64,000 nucleotides of DNA from Taibaiella helva (GCF_003545695.1 NZ_QUZZ01000002.1:372001-436000); one strand, 5' to 3'. Positions 37,165 through 45,997 are shown, numbered from the stretch's first letter. The notes: generated by a model not told the origin, from the sequence alone. Program-made: numbers and translations.

Positions 37165-38283
37165 ATGAAAGCCTCTGCATTGTTGCTCTGCCTGCTACTC
37201 TCGCTTACTGCTGCAGCACAGTTACCCGACAGCCTTCCCGGCCCCAATATCTTTATCATTACCATCGACGGCCTGCGCTGGCAAGAGATCTTTCATGGCG
37301 CCGATGAAGCGATATTGAACGAGGGAAGCTATGTAGCCGACACTGCGCTGATGCGGGAGATGTACTGGAGCGAAGACCAGGACGAACGCCGCCGCCGGCT
37401 GACACCCTTTCTCTGGAATGTGATTGCACGTAAGGGACAGATCTACGGCAACCGCGATCATGGCAATAAAATGAACGTGAGCAACCGGTACAAGTTTTCT
37501 TATCCCGGCTACAACGAGATCTTCACCGGTTATGCCGATAGCCACTTTATACCGAACACGCCGGTGCTTAACGAGAATACCAATATCCTGGAATTCCTGA
37601 ACAAGCAGCGGGGCTATCGGCATAAGGTGGCCGCATTTTCCTCCTGGAATATTTTCCCTTTTATCCTGAATGAAAAAAGGAGCGGTATCCCGGTCAACAG
37701 TGGTTACGAGTCTTTGGATGATACCGATCCCTTATCCCTGATGATTGACAGCGTGCAGCAAGCCGTCGGCAGAAAGGCGCACACCCGTTACGATGAGCTG
37801 ACCTTTATCAGCGCCAGGGAGTATATCCGTAAGAGTCATCCGAAAGTAGCGCTGGTGGCTTTTGGCGAAGCTGATGAATTTGCCCACCATGGGCATTATG
37901 ACCGCTACCTGCGCTCCATTGCCAATACCGACCGTATGATCGCCGAACTGTGGTATGAAGTGCAGAGCGATCCCTTTTACCGCAACAATACCACTTTCCT
38001 CATCACTACCGACCATGGCCGGGGCCGCCGTACCCGCACCTGGACAGATCATCTGTTCCTTATCGGCGGCAGCCGGGAAATATGGATGGCAGTAATGGGT
38101 CCCGGCATTAAGCCCCTGGGCGAAGTGAAGACGGAGCAGGTGATCTACCAGAAGCAGATCGCAGCGACGATCGCCCGCCTGCTGGGGCAGCAATTTGAAT
38201 GCGAGCATAGCGTGGGCCGTTATATCGACCTGCCAACGACGGTAGGAGAGGCCGGCAATGGCTTTGCTCTGGACCGTCCTTGA
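37165..38283 (+). CDS. Secreted alkaline phosphatase superfamily protein
   Basis: A 372-residue exported protein started at ATG 37165 (signal peptide MKASALLLCLLLSLTAAAQ). The metal-binding pattern of the phosphodiesterase/phosphoglyceromutase branch is visible: IFIITIDGLRWQE (Asp near residue 42), FGEADEFAHHGHYDRY, and the C-terminal pair TTDHGRGRRT with the TWTDHLF histidine. A nucleophilic Ser/Thr could lie in RYKFSYPGYNEIFTG. It probably hydrolyses phosphate mono- or diesters in the periplasm. Genes of this type are often mislabelled phosphoglyceromutase. It is divergent from the ulosonic acid operon. Confidence 0.85.
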   Translation: MKASALLLCLLLSLTAAAQLPDSLPGPNIFIITIDGLRWQEIFHGADEAILNEGSYVADTALMREMYWSEDQDERRRRLTPFLWNVIARKGQIYGNRDHGNKMNVSNRYKFSYPGYNEIFTGYADSHFIPNTPVLNENTNILEFLNKQRGYRHKVAAFSSWNIFPFILNEKRSGIPVNSGYESLDDTDPLSLMIDSVQQAVGRKAHTRYDELTFISAREYIRKSHPKVALVAFGEADEFAHHGHYDRYLRSIANTDRMIAELWYEVQSDPFYRNNTTFLITTDHGRGRRTRTWTDHLFLIGGSREIWMAVMGPGIKPLGEVKTEQVIYQKQIAATIARLLGQQFECEHSVGRYIDLPTTVGEAGNGFALDRP

Positions 38284-38310
38284 ACCCTTACAGGGTTTTA
38301 AAGCTTTCCT

Positions 38311-38347
38311 TCAGTGCTTACAGGATTTTAAACCATGTAAGCGCTGA
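38311..38347. terminator. Stem-loop between convergent genes
   Basis: TCAGTGCTTACA (38311-38322) pairs with TGTAAGCGCTGA (38336-38347) with one G-U pair, lying between the convergent phosphatase and flavin dehydrogenase genes. No strong T-run follows. Confidence 0.55.
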
Positions 38348-38355
38348 AATGAATG

Positions 38356-40014
38356 TTATACCTTACCCGCGGCAGCTCTGCCCGCAACCCTGCCCGAAAA
38401 GAGGCAACCGCCCAGGAAAGTGCCTTCCAGTGCACGGTAGCCATGCATACCGCCGCCGCCGAAGCCGGCGACTTCTCCGGCAGCATACAGGCCTTCAACG
38501 GGCTGCCCCTTATCGTTCAGTACCCGTGCTGAAAGATCGGTGTGCAGGCCGCCCAGTGTTTTCCGTGTCAGCAGGTGCAGTCGTACAGCGATCAAGGGGC
38601 CTGCTTTGGGATCAAGAATAGGGTGTAAGGGTGCAGTGCGGATGAGCCGGTCGCCGAGGTATTTGCGGGCGCCCCTTATAGCGGTCACCTGCAAATCCTT
38701 GCTGAAAGTATTATGAAGCTCGCGGTCCCTCGCTTCCACCTCCTGCCTGATCTTTGTTATATCCAGTAAGGATTCCCCGCTCAGCGCGTTCATTGCTGCT
38801 ACCAGCGCTTCGAGGTCGGACCTTACGATGAAGTCTTCTCCCCTTTCTTTAAAGGCCTCAACCGGCGGTGTGGCCTTTTTCCCTATAGCCCGCTTCAGCA
38901 CCTGCTTCCAGTTTTTGCCGGTCAGGTCGGGATTCTGCTCGGAGCCCGACAAGGCAAATTCTTTCTTAATGATCTTCTGGTTAAGGACAAACCAGGTATA
39001 TTCTTTACCCGTGCCGAGGATATGTTGTAACGTGCCCCGGGTATCAAAGCCGGGAAACAAGGGTACCGGCAGCCGGTTGCCATAAGCATCGAACCACAGC
39101 GATGAGGGGCCGGGCAAAATGCGGATGCCGTGGCCGGTCCACAAAGGATTCCAGTTGGCAATGCCTTCGGTATAATGCCACATACGGTCGGGGTTGATGA
39201 TCTGTCCGCCGGCCCTTTCTGTGATGGCCAGCATACGGCCGTCTACGTGATCGGGAACGCCGCAGAGCATGTGTTCCGGTGCCTTACCCATCGAGGCAGG
39301 CCAGTTCCGGCGTACCAGCTCATGATTGGCGCCGATGCCGCCGGAGGTTACGATTACGGCGCCCGCCATAAAGCGGAAAGAGCCCGTTACCGTACGGGAA
39401 GTTTTGATCCCTCTCTCCACTGTACTGTCTTCAAGTATATCGCCCGAAACGCCCTGTACAACGCCATTGGCGGTCAGCAGCTCGTTGACCCGGTGCCGGA
39501 AGCGGAACTGTAGCAGCCCTTTTTTTTCAGCGTCCCTGGCTATCCGGATAAACGGGGCCAGCACACCGGGTCCGGTGCCCCAGGTCACGTGAAAGCGGGG
39601 AACGGAATTACCGTGCCCTATCGCGCCATAGCCGCCTCTTTCCGCCCAGCCGACGACCGGGAAAAAGCGCATGCCCAAACGGCCCAGCCAGGGGCGTTTT
39701 TCGCCTGCAGCAAAGTCGAGGTAGGCTTCAGCCCATTGCCGGGGCCAGTGATCTTCCGGCCGGTCAAATGCGGCCGTGCCCATCCAGTCCTGGTAAGCCA
39801 GTGCATGCGAATCCCTGATGCCCATACGGCGCTGCTCAGGAGAGTTGACGAAGAAAAGGCCGCCGAAGGACCAGAATGCTTGCCCTCCAAGGCTTTGCTC
39901 CGGCTCCTGGTCCAGCAGCAATACACTTTTGCCCTGCTGTACCAGTTCGGCAGCGGCAACAAGGCCAGCCAGCCCGGCGCCTATAATGATCACATCGGTT
40001 TCCGTAGTTGCCAT
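38356..40014 (-). CDS. FAD-binding dehydrogenase (KstD/fumarate reductase flavoprotein-like)
   Basis: A 552-residue flavoprotein. The N-terminal FAD fold is DVIIIGAGLAGLVAAAELVQQGKSV with the acidic LLLDQE, then GGQAFWSFGGLFF. The C-terminal FAD segment is GLYAAGEVAGFGGGGMHGYRALEGTFLGGCLFSGRVAG. It belongs to the group annotated as FAD-binding dehydrogenase, related to 3-ketosteroid dehydrogenases and fumarate reductase flavoproteins. The substrate is not evident. No signal peptide is seen, so it is cytosolic. It is divergent from the small 73-residue gene, and the shared upstream region holds a palindromic promoter. Confidence 0.88.
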   Translation of the reverse strand: MATTETDVIIIGAGLAGLVAAAELVQQGKSVLLLDQEPEQSLGGQAFWSFGGLFFVNSPEQRRMGIRDSHALAYQDWMGTAAFDRPEDHWPRQWAEAYLDFAAGEKRPWLGRLGMRFFPVVGWAERGGYGAIGHGNSVPRFHVTWGTGPGVLAPFIRIARDAEKKGLLQFRFRHRVNELLTANGVVQGVSGDILEDSTVERGIKTSRTVTGSFRFMAGAVIVTSGGIGANHELVRRNWPASMGKAPEHMLCGVPDHVDGRMLAITERAGGQIINPDRMWHYTEGIANWNPLWTGHGIRILPGPSSLWFDAYGNRLPVPLFPGFDTRGTLQHILGTGKEYTWFVLNQKIIKKEFALSGSEQNPDLTGKNWKQVLKRAIGKKATPPVEAFKERGEDFIVRSDLEALVAAMNALSGESLLDITKIRQEVEARDRELHNTFSKDLQVTAIRGARKYLGDRLIRTAPLHPILDPKAGPLIAVRLHLLTRKTLGGLHTDLSARVLNDKGQPVEGLYAAGEVAGFGGGGMHGYRALEGTFLGGCLFSGRVAGRAAAGKV

Positions 40015-40102
40015 AGTTCGGGTGGTTTAAGGGTTAGCCGCCTATCCCGAAATTAAGCACAAAAGGCGTAAAAAATTTTTGCCGAAATCTTACCGAAATT
40101 TT

Positions 40103-40132
40103 TTGTGGAAATTAAACAGTTGTTTAATTTTG
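40103..40132 (+). promoter_or_regulatory. Promoter with embedded 20-bp palindromic operator
   Basis: TTG at 40103-40105, exactly 19 nt, then TAATTTTG at 40125-40132: a textbook Bacteroidota promoter. The inverted repeat AATTAAACA-GT-TGTTTAATT (40110-40129, 9-bp perfect arms) fills the spacer and covers half of the -7 box. This is what a TetR-type operator looks like. It drives the 73-residue gene and may also affect the divergent dehydrogenase. Confidence 0.6.
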
Positions 40133-40213
40133 AAGAACAATAACCAAACGTCCCCGGGTTGTTGGCCGAAACCCGTTTCACCTTATTTTCTGACCCCTTA
40201 AACGCGACTCAAG

Positions 40214-40435
40214 ATGAACATAGAAAGGAATAACTTTATTATGAAAGGGCTGCAGGGCCTTTATTGTATACACCACCGCAAAAATCCCAATGTCTATATC
40301 AACGATGAGGGCTTTATCACCGTATCTGCCTGCTGCGAAGAATTTCATGGCGCGCTGTATCATGCGCAGGACGCCTTGCGCGAGCAATACGATCAGTTGA
40401 GCGTGGAAGCCCGGGAAGAAATGTTGCGATCGTGA
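40214..40435 (+). CDS. Small Cys/His-containing hypothetical protein (73 residues)
   Basis: A 73-residue soluble protein. I do not recognise its family. It has a Cys-x-His-His near residue 18 (YCIHHR), a Cys-Cys pair in SACCEEFHGALYH, and a helical acidic tail (AQDALREQYDQLSVEAREEM). The spacing of cysteines and histidines could bind a metal (inference). It has the best-formed promoter in the window about 80 bp upstream, and a Rho-independent terminator follows, which supports a real, separately regulated gene. Confidence 0.7.
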   Translation: MNIERNNFIMKGLQGLYCIHHRKNPNVYINDEGFITVSACCEEFHGALYHAQDALREQYDQLSVEAREEMLRS

Positions 40436-40500
40436 GGGCAGTGGTTAACTATCAGACTTTAGATGTTAGATGTCGAAATGTAAGTGTTTGTAAACTTAGA

Positions 40501-40593
40501 AATTGGAAATTGATTTGGAATTTGATCATTGGACATTGGAATTTGACTTTTGGAATTTGGAATTTGTCTTTTGGAATTTGATCACTGGAATTT
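40501..40593. repeat. Degenerate tandem repeat of GGAATTTG
   Basis: Between the small gene and its terminator, six imperfect units built on TTGGAATTTG occur, separated by variants such as ATCATT and TCTTT. The stretch is A+T-rich and non-coding in all frames. It may lie in the 3' untranslated region of the small gene. Confidence 0.7.
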
Positions 40594-40600
40594 AAAACAG

Positions 40601-40626
40601 GCCTCCCTTCGATGGAGGCTTTTTTT
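40601..40626 (+). terminator. Rho-independent terminator of the small gene
   Basis: GCCTCC (40601-40606) pairs with GGAGGC (40614-40619), followed by seven T residues. Confidence 0.8.
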
Positions 40627-40712
40627 ATGGGCCTTTCCGCTTTATTATATGCGGTTTTTTATTACATTGCTGTAAGGTGTCATAGTTGTTGCCTGTTTAA
40701 AAGAGAACCTTT

Positions 40713-41402
40713 ATGCAACGGATACTGATGATCGAGGCTGATGATAAGATCGCAAAGCTGGCGGGAGCGCAGCTGGAAGCCGAAGGCTGGGGACTGGATT
40801 ATGCTTCCGGCGCCGCTTTGGGGCTTACTATGGCCCATGAAAGGCACTATGACCTGGTGATACTGGATATTGAGCTGCCCGATATGCCCGGCGCCGATGC
40901 GCTGGCGCAGCTGAAACGGCAGAAGGCAGGAGTGCCGCTGCTGGTCCTTATTCCCAGGCAGGAAGATGTTAGTCCCGATACAACCGGCCTGTATGATCAT
41001 CTGCTGAAGCCCTTTAGTATGAACAGCTTTATGTCGCGGGTAAAAGCATTAATGCACAGCTCGGTGATGCAGCAGGAAGCGCCTGGTCCCGCGCAGGACA
41101 AGATCGTCAGGGGGCCGCTGGTACTGGATGCAGAAAAAAGACGGGTTACCCTGGACGGTGAATTGCTGGAGCTGGGCTATAAAGAATTTGATCTCCTGCA
41201 GGTACTTATGGCCCATCCGGGGAGAAGCTTCACTGCGGAAAGCCTGCTCAAAGAAGTCTGGGGTCTGGGTTTTGCAGGCTTCGAACATACGCTGACCGCA
41301 GCATTGGGCCACCTGCGGGCCAGGATTGAGCCCGATCCGCTGCATCCCCGCTATATCCTTACCACCTGGGGCGTCGGCTATCGTTTCACCGATGAGTATT
41401 AA
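40713..41402 (+). CDS. OmpR/PhoB-type response regulator (orphan)
   Basis: A 229-residue two-domain regulator. The receiver (1-115) has the phospho-acceptor Asp52 in DLVILDIELPDMPG and the conserved Lys99 in LLKPFS. The acidic pocket reads IEADD, a slightly unusual form. The C-terminal winged helix (about 130-228) shows LVLDAEKRRVTLDGELLELGYKEFDLLQVLM and the closing TTWGVGYRF. No histidine kinase adjoins it, so its partner is elsewhere or it is not controlled by phosphorylation. The gene is bounded upstream by a terminator and downstream by the repeat island. Confidence 0.92.
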   Translation: MQRILMIEADDKIAKLAGAQLEAEGWGLDYASGAALGLTMAHERHYDLVILDIELPDMPGADALAQLKRQKAGVPLLVLIPRQEDVSPDTTGLYDHLLKPFSMNSFMSRVKALMHSSVMQQEAPGPAQDKIVRGPLVLDAEKRRVTLDGELLELGYKEFDLLQVLMAHPGRSFTAESLLKEVWGLGFAGFEHTLTAALGHLRARIEPDPLHPRYILTTWGVGYRFTDEY

Positions 41403-41443
41403 GTTGTTCTTTTTTCTCGCAGCAAAAGGAACAGCAGTATAAT

Positions 41444-41489
41444 AGAGATCCTTCACTACACATGCTCCGCAAGCTGCGCTCAGGATGAC
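41444..41489 (-). repeat. Interspersed repeat, inverted copy
   Basis: On the minus strand this reads GTCATCCTGAGCGCAGCTTG...GAAGGATCTCT, the same ends (GTCATCCTGAG and GAAGGATCTCT) as the two plus-strand copies at 41539-41575 and 41774-41810 but with a different middle. Confidence 0.7.
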
Positions 41490-41493
41490 AATT

Positions 41494-41640
41494 GGAAATT
41501 TTCGGATGAAGCTGACATTAGAACATAAACACCACACAGTCATCCTGAGGTCTGCGCAGCAACCGAAGGATCTCTTTCTTTTCTCACCAAGACACGAAAC
41601 ATTAATAGGAAATCCCGCCGCTGCAGCGCTGCGGAATAAA
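41494..41640 (+). repeat. Direct repeat, copy A
   Basis: About 147 bp that recur with a few substitutions at 41729-41876. The best-kept core (41497-41587) runs from AATTTTCGGATGAAGCTGAC through GTCATCCTGAG and GAAGGATCTC to TTTTCTCAC. No believable reading frame is present. Positions 41403-41952 hold no gene and are essentially built from these repeats. Confidence 0.85.
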
Positions 41641-41728
41641 TGCTGCTGGTTCACGCGTCCTCGCGTGGACCAACTACATTTCTGTAGCGCCAGGCACACG
41701 CGAGGGCGCGTGCCAGCCGGGAACAATG

Positions 41729-41876
41729 GGGAATTTTCGGATGAAGCTGACATTAGAGCATAAGCACCACACAGTCATCCTGAGGTCTGCGCAGCAACCG
41801 AAGGATCTCTTTTCTTTTCTCACAAGACACCAAAGGATTAATGGAAAACCCGGCTGCGCTGTGGTACGCTGCGGGA
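41729..41876 (+). repeat. Direct repeat, copy B
   Basis: Second copy of the 41494-41640 unit, starting about 235 bp after it. Between the copies lies a G+C-rich stretch with inverted CACGCG/CGCGTG blocks (41652-41720). Confidence 0.85.
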
Positions 41877-41893
41877 TGAGAAGATGTATTTTA

Positions 41894-41925
41894 TAAAAAA
41901 AGGACATGGATCAATATCCATGTCC
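41894..41925 (-). terminator. Rho-independent terminator of the PKD T9SS gene
   Basis: GGACATGGA (41902-41910) pairs with TCCATGTCC (41917-41925), and on the minus strand the stem runs into T residues (41894-41901). Confidence 0.85.
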
Positions 41926-41952
41926 CGAACAGAAACACTGCTTACTCATTAG

Positions 41953-43152
41953 CTATTTTCGGATCAGCAATTTCCCTGAAAGAGTCTGCTGGCCCTGTTT
42001 CAGGCTTACCAGGTACAGGCCCTCGCTTAACGCGCTGACATCAACGGTCTTGTTCTTTACTTTATCGACATAGATGAGGCTCCTGCCGGACAGATCGCTG
42101 ATCTTCAGCTCAGCGCCCAGGAAACGGGCATCCAGGTTGATCTTGTCTTTTGCGGGGTTGGGATAAAGCGTGGTGCTTTCAAGCAAAGCCCTTTCGTTGA
42201 CACCCATACCATCGGTGATGATGATATAGCCGGTCTTGGTGAGCGAATCTGCGCCATCGGCATTCGCTACTTTCAGCTTTACGGTATAAGTACCGGCAGC
42301 AGTAAATTTAACGATGGGGTTATTGGAGGTGGCGCTGGTGCCCGACTGGTAGGCTACGTTATTGGGTGTAATTGTCCATTGCCATGTCGTAGGTATATTG
42401 GTGCTGAGATCGGTAAAATTGATCGGCGTTACATTGGTATTACCCACAACAGGTGTTGCCGAAAAGTTCGCTACAGGTGGCGCCGGCGCCTTATACAGGC
42501 TGAGGCTGTCGAGGACCAGGTCGCTGAACACATTGTTGGGAGCCACTGTAGCGGGATTAGAAGAAGAGAAGATAGTCGTGATGGTATCGGGCGTAACACC
42601 GGGCAGCATATCGGGCAAAGTAATGCTGAAAGGTGCATAGGAGGCCTGGGCAGTGAACGTATGCGTGGCATAGCTTACCGTATCTCTTTTGTTATCGCTG
42701 GTATTGTAACGGGTCATCAATATACGTGCAGTACCCTGGTCGCTTGCAGATCCGGTCGTATATTTATAATAGCCTCTCAGCTCGGTAGGTTTGACCGATA
42801 TGGGTGTTCCGCCGCCGGAAACATATTCGACGTTGGCGCCGCCGCCACCGCCGCCGTAGCTGAATTCAGCACCGGTACCATTAACCAGGATACCGATCGT
42901 TGTATATTGCACAAAGCCAAAAGGCGCAGTGTTCACTTTGGCTGCAAATGAGCCCTGATAGGCGCCGGATTCTTTGTACAGGGAGTGTACGGGCGGCATC
43001 ACCACCAGGTTGCTGGAACTCCATCCGACAAGGGAATCTGTGCCGTTGTCGGCCACTGTCCAGTCTTCAAAATTGCTGTTGGGAATTTGTGTTTGTGCCA
43101 GGGCCAGCTGTCCTGCTACCATCGCCGAAAAAAAAATAGCGGTCTTTTTCAT
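41953..43152 (-). CDS. PKD-domain secreted protein with T9SS type A sorting domain
   Basis: A 399-residue secreted protein. Signal peptide about 1-19 (ends LALA). The region about 20-225 has the look of a putative carbohydrate metabolism/DUF4493-like beta sandwich (NSNFEDWTV, YKESGAYQGSFAAKV, SLYKAP), which is only a tentative match. A PKD domain follows (about 230-312: ANFSATPVVGNTNVTPINFTD, then GTYTVKLKVANADG), and a T9SS type A domain ends the protein (TLYPNPAKDKINLD...GLYLVSLKQG). It probably binds or handles external glycans (inference). It is single-gene, with a clear terminator. Confidence 0.88.
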   Translation of the reverse strand: MKKTAIFFSAMVAGQLALAQTQIPNSNFEDWTVADNGTDSLVGWSSSNLVVMPPVHSLYKESGAYQGSFAAKVNTAPFGFVQYTTIGILVNGTGAEFSYGGGGGGANVEYVSGGGTPISVKPTELRGYYKYTTGSASDQGTARILMTRYNTSDNKRDTVSYATHTFTAQASYAPFSITLPDMLPGVTPDTITTIFSSSNPATVAPNNVFSDLVLDSLSLYKAPAPPVANFSATPVVGNTNVTPINFTDLSTNIPTTWQWTITPNNVAYQSGTSATSNNPIVKFTAAGTYTVKLKVANADGADSLTKTGYIIITDGMGVNERALLESTTLYPNPAKDKINLDARFLGAELKISDLSGRSLIYVDKVKNKTVDVSALSEGLYLVSLKQGQQTLSGKLLIRK

Positions 43153-43216
43153 ATTGGGTTATTAAAGGAATTCTAAAATGTACTTTTCCCCGGGGAAAAG
43201 CGTTGGATACATAGGA

Positions 43217-43224
43217 CAAAAATA
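43217..43224 (-). promoter_or_regulatory. -7 box of the PKD T9SS gene
   Basis: TATTTTTG on the minus strand (TAnnTTTG), about 65 bp before the ATG at 43152. Confidence 0.45.
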
Positions 43225-43310
43225 CTTTTACTGCATACGGCAGACTAGATACAAGTGTATCATAAAATAATTTTTCATACATTAGAGCAGATGATTTAAC
43301 CTTTTTACAA

Positions 43311-45323
43311 TTGCCATTGTTGTACCATTTAACACACCGTAGGAGCAGGCTGCTTCGTTACCTGCTTAGCCTATGCAGGAAAAGCGGCGCCCGTATTTTC
43401 CCTGCACTGGGTATGTTGCTGTGCCTGGCTGCAATGGCCGCTGCACAGGAGAACCGGACAGTGCTGTATGCCCTGACGCCGGCCAGTCCGCGGGATACCA
43501 TAGCGATCGCTACGGCTATCCGGGAGGCGCAGCAGCTAGCGGAGACATTGCCCGACAGTGCCCGTGTCCTTCTGAAGAAAAGCCTGTACCAGAGCGGGCA
43601 GGCGCTTTATCCCGATGGTATCCGGAAAGGGTTGCAAGCTATACTGCCATTGCTTCCGGAGCAGGAGGGAGAGGCCCTGCTACAACGGGAGCTATGGCTC
43701 TGCCGGCATACGGCAGCCCTGGAGCCCGCGCTGGACGTGATCTATTCGGGGCTAGGCAAGATCATGCAGCTATGGGAGCAGTATGACAGGGCCGTGAATT
43801 ATTACATGATGGCCATACCAATGGCGACCAGGCATCACCCCGAATACCTGGCGACAGTATACAACAACTATGGCGGGTTGCTCTCCCTGATGCCCGATAG
43901 CGCGATCAACGTGCAGCGCAGCATGTATTACCTGGATAAGGCGGAAGAAATCGCCAACCGTGACCATAACCTCCGTATCCTCACCTGCGTCTATTGCAAT
44001 AAAGCCAAACTGCTGCGCAGCCAGAAGCGATACGACGAAAGCCTTGAGCTCTCTTACCGGGGCCTGGCCCTGGCGCAGCAAGGTCAATTCAGCCAGTGGG
44101 AAATGGTGCTGCTTAACAATATCGGCGATCTATATTTCAATATGGGACAACCGGCAAAGGCCATTCCTTACCTGGAGCGTGCGCTCAAAGTGGAGGGCCA
44201 GGGGATTGCGCCCTATTACCGGAATATGGCGGTCTTTACCCTGGGCGAGGTGTATTACAGCCTCAAGGATATGGACAAGGCGAAGATGTATTTTTCAATG
44301 TCGCTGGAGCTGGCCCGCAAGCATGGTATCGTGCGCGATCTGATCGAAAGCAACCGGAAGTTGGCCCAGATCTGCGCGCAGCAAGGCGACTTTGCCGGGG
44401 CTTTTGCTCACCAGGTAGAATATTCCCGCCTTAGCGACAGCATGCGTAACCATGAGGTGATCCGCAATGTACAACAGCTGGAAGTAAAGTTCCGTACTTC
44501 CGAGCAGGACCGTGAGCTCCTGGAAAACAAGCTGCAGATGGAGCACCAGGAGCAGGCATTGCACCGGAAAAACATGATCATCATCTTATCGGCGGCTTTT
44601 GCGCTGCTGGCAGTGCTCATTTGTCTGTTCCTGTACAACCGCTTCAGGCAGAAACGCAAGCTGATGCTGCGCGATGAGGAGATTAAGGAAATGAGAGCCT
44701 TGATCCGGGGCGAGGAGCAGGAACGGATCAGGCTGGCCCAGGAGCTGCACGACGGGATCGGCGGTATGCTGGCTGCTGTGAATATGAATATGCAGGCGGC
44801 CCGTAAAGATAATTTTGACCATAAGGATGAGCTGCTCGATGTGATGCAGATGATTGAAGATACTACCGACGAATTGCGCAAGACGGCCCATAACCTGATG
44901 CCTTCGGCCCTGCTGCGTAAGAACCTGGGTGAAGCGCTGCAGTATTATTGCGATACGATAGGCCATAAAGGCGGTTTGTATATCGATCTGCATCGCCATG
45001 GCGACCTGGAAGCAATCAACCCGGCTTATGTGAACATGCTGTTCCGGATCGTGCAGGAGCTGATACAGAATGTGATCCGGCATGCTGCGGCCGACCATGT
45101 GATCGTTTCGCTGGAAAAAGAAGGCGACCGGATCGCGCTGATGGTCGAAGATAACGGCCGTGGCTTCGATACGCGCAACCGGGGCCAGGGCTTCGGGCTC
45201 GAAAACCTGAATTACAGGGTACGGACGCTGGGCGGTAGCCTGGATATACAATCGGAGCCCGGAGTGGGTACTTCTATTATGGTAACCTTTGAACGGAAAG
45301 ACGTAAGCCTCCCTGCTATCTGA
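43311..45323 (+). CDS. TPR-containing sensor histidine kinase (NarL-system type)
   Basis: A 670-residue kinase. The frame opens with TTG at 43311; the export signal is about residues 22-45 and the exact start is uncertain. A periplasmic region with TPR-like helices (about 100-390) precedes one transmembrane helix (about 424-444, IIILSAAFALLAVLICLFLY) and a coiled linker. The dimerisation/phosphotransfer helix follows with His480 in AQELHDGIGGM, then a HATPase_c domain (DNGRGFD, GQGFGLENLNYRV). It forms a pair with the LuxR-type regulator 17 bp downstream. It is paralogous to the kinase at 46626-48626, with the phospho-histidine at the same residue number. Confidence 0.92.
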   Translation: MPLLYHLTHRRSRLLRYLLSLCRKSGARIFPALGMLLCLAAMAAAQENRTVLYALTPASPRDTIAIATAIREAQQLAETLPDSARVLLKKSLYQSGQALYPDGIRKGLQAILPLLPEQEGEALLQRELWLCRHTAALEPALDVIYSGLGKIMQLWEQYDRAVNYYMMAIPMATRHHPEYLATVYNNYGGLLSLMPDSAINVQRSMYYLDKAEEIANRDHNLRILTCVYCNKAKLLRSQKRYDESLELSYRGLALAQQGQFSQWEMVLLNNIGDLYFNMGQPAKAIPYLERALKVEGQGIAPYYRNMAVFTLGEVYYSLKDMDKAKMYFSMSLELARKHGIVRDLIESNRKLAQICAQQGDFAGAFAHQVEYSRLSDSMRNHEVIRNVQQLEVKFRTSEQDRELLENKLQMEHQEQALHRKNMIIILSAAFALLAVLICLFLYNRFRQKRKLMLRDEEIKEMRALIRGEEQERIRLAQELHDGIGGMLAAVNMNMQAARKDNFDHKDELLDVMQMIEDTTDELRKTAHNLMPSALLRKNLGEALQYYCDTIGHKGGLYIDLHRHGDLEAINPAYVNMLFRIVQELIQNVIRHAAADHVIVSLEKEGDRIALMVEDNGRGFDTRNRGQGFGLENLNYRVRTLGGSLDIQSEPGVGTSIMVTFERKDVSLPAI

Positions 45324-45340
45324 GGCTTGCACCTGCTAAA

Positions 45341-45991
45341 ATGAATGGAACAATGGAGATCAAGATCATGATCGTGGATGATCACCCGATGATCATCGAC
45401 GGCCTGAAAAATATGCTGAAGGGCTACAAGCACATACGCCTTGTCGGCGCTTTCAATGACGGTAAGGACCTGCTGACGGCGCTTCCGGCCCAGCAACCCG
45501 ATGTGCTGCTGCTGGATATACAATTACCCGGTATGCCGGGCGATGAACTGGTACCGCTTATCCTGCAGCAATATCCCGGTATTGCGGTGCTGGCCCTTAC
45601 CAATTTCAACAGCAGCCTTTATGTAAATACGATGTTCCGGCAGGGTGCATTGGGCTATCTGCTGAAAACCACGCGGCAACCTACGCTGATCGAGGCTATC
45701 GAAACGGTATCGCAGGGCCGGACCTTTATCGAGCCTTCGCTGCAGGATAAGCTGCAGCAGGATTATCCGCAGCGGAAGAAAAATATTTATGCGCGGCTGT
45801 CCCTGACGATACGAGAAAAGGAGATACTCCGTTTGCTCGCAGCAGGTAAGTCTAACCAGGAAATTGCAGATACCCTGTTCCTGGGTTATAATACAGTGCG
45901 CAATTACCGGGCGCGCATTTTTACCAAGCTGGAAGTAGGCTCTATCGGCGAATTGGTAAAGAAAGCGCTTACCCTGGGGCTGGGCGAATAG
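45341..45991 (+). CDS. LuxR/NarL-type response regulator
   Basis: A 216-residue regulator. The receiver domain (about 6-125) has IVDDHP and phospho-acceptor Asp59 in VLLLDIQLPGMPG. A C-terminal GerE helix-turn-helix follows (LSLTIREKEILRLLAAGKSNQEIADTLFLGYNTVRNYRARIFTKL). It is the partner of the upstream TPR kinase. Its stop codon is 6 bp from that of the convergent paralogous regulator, with no terminator visible between, so the two transcripts probably overlap at their 3' ends. Confidence 0.94.
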   Translation: MNGTMEIKIMIVDDHPMIIDGLKNMLKGYKHIRLVGAFNDGKDLLTALPAQQPDVLLLDIQLPGMPGDELVPLILQQYPGIAVLALTNFNSSLYVNTMFRQGALGYLLKTTRQPTLIEAIETVSQGRTFIEPSLQDKLQQDYPQRKKNIYARLSLTIREKEILRLLAAGKSNQEIADTLFLGYNTVRNYRARIFTKLEVGSIGELVKKALTLGLGE

Positions 45992-45997
45992 GCTGGC

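Noticed and set aside
41444-41876. CRISPR-like array
   Set aside because: There are only three copies, one inverted, with unequal spacing, no uniform short repeats and no cas genes.
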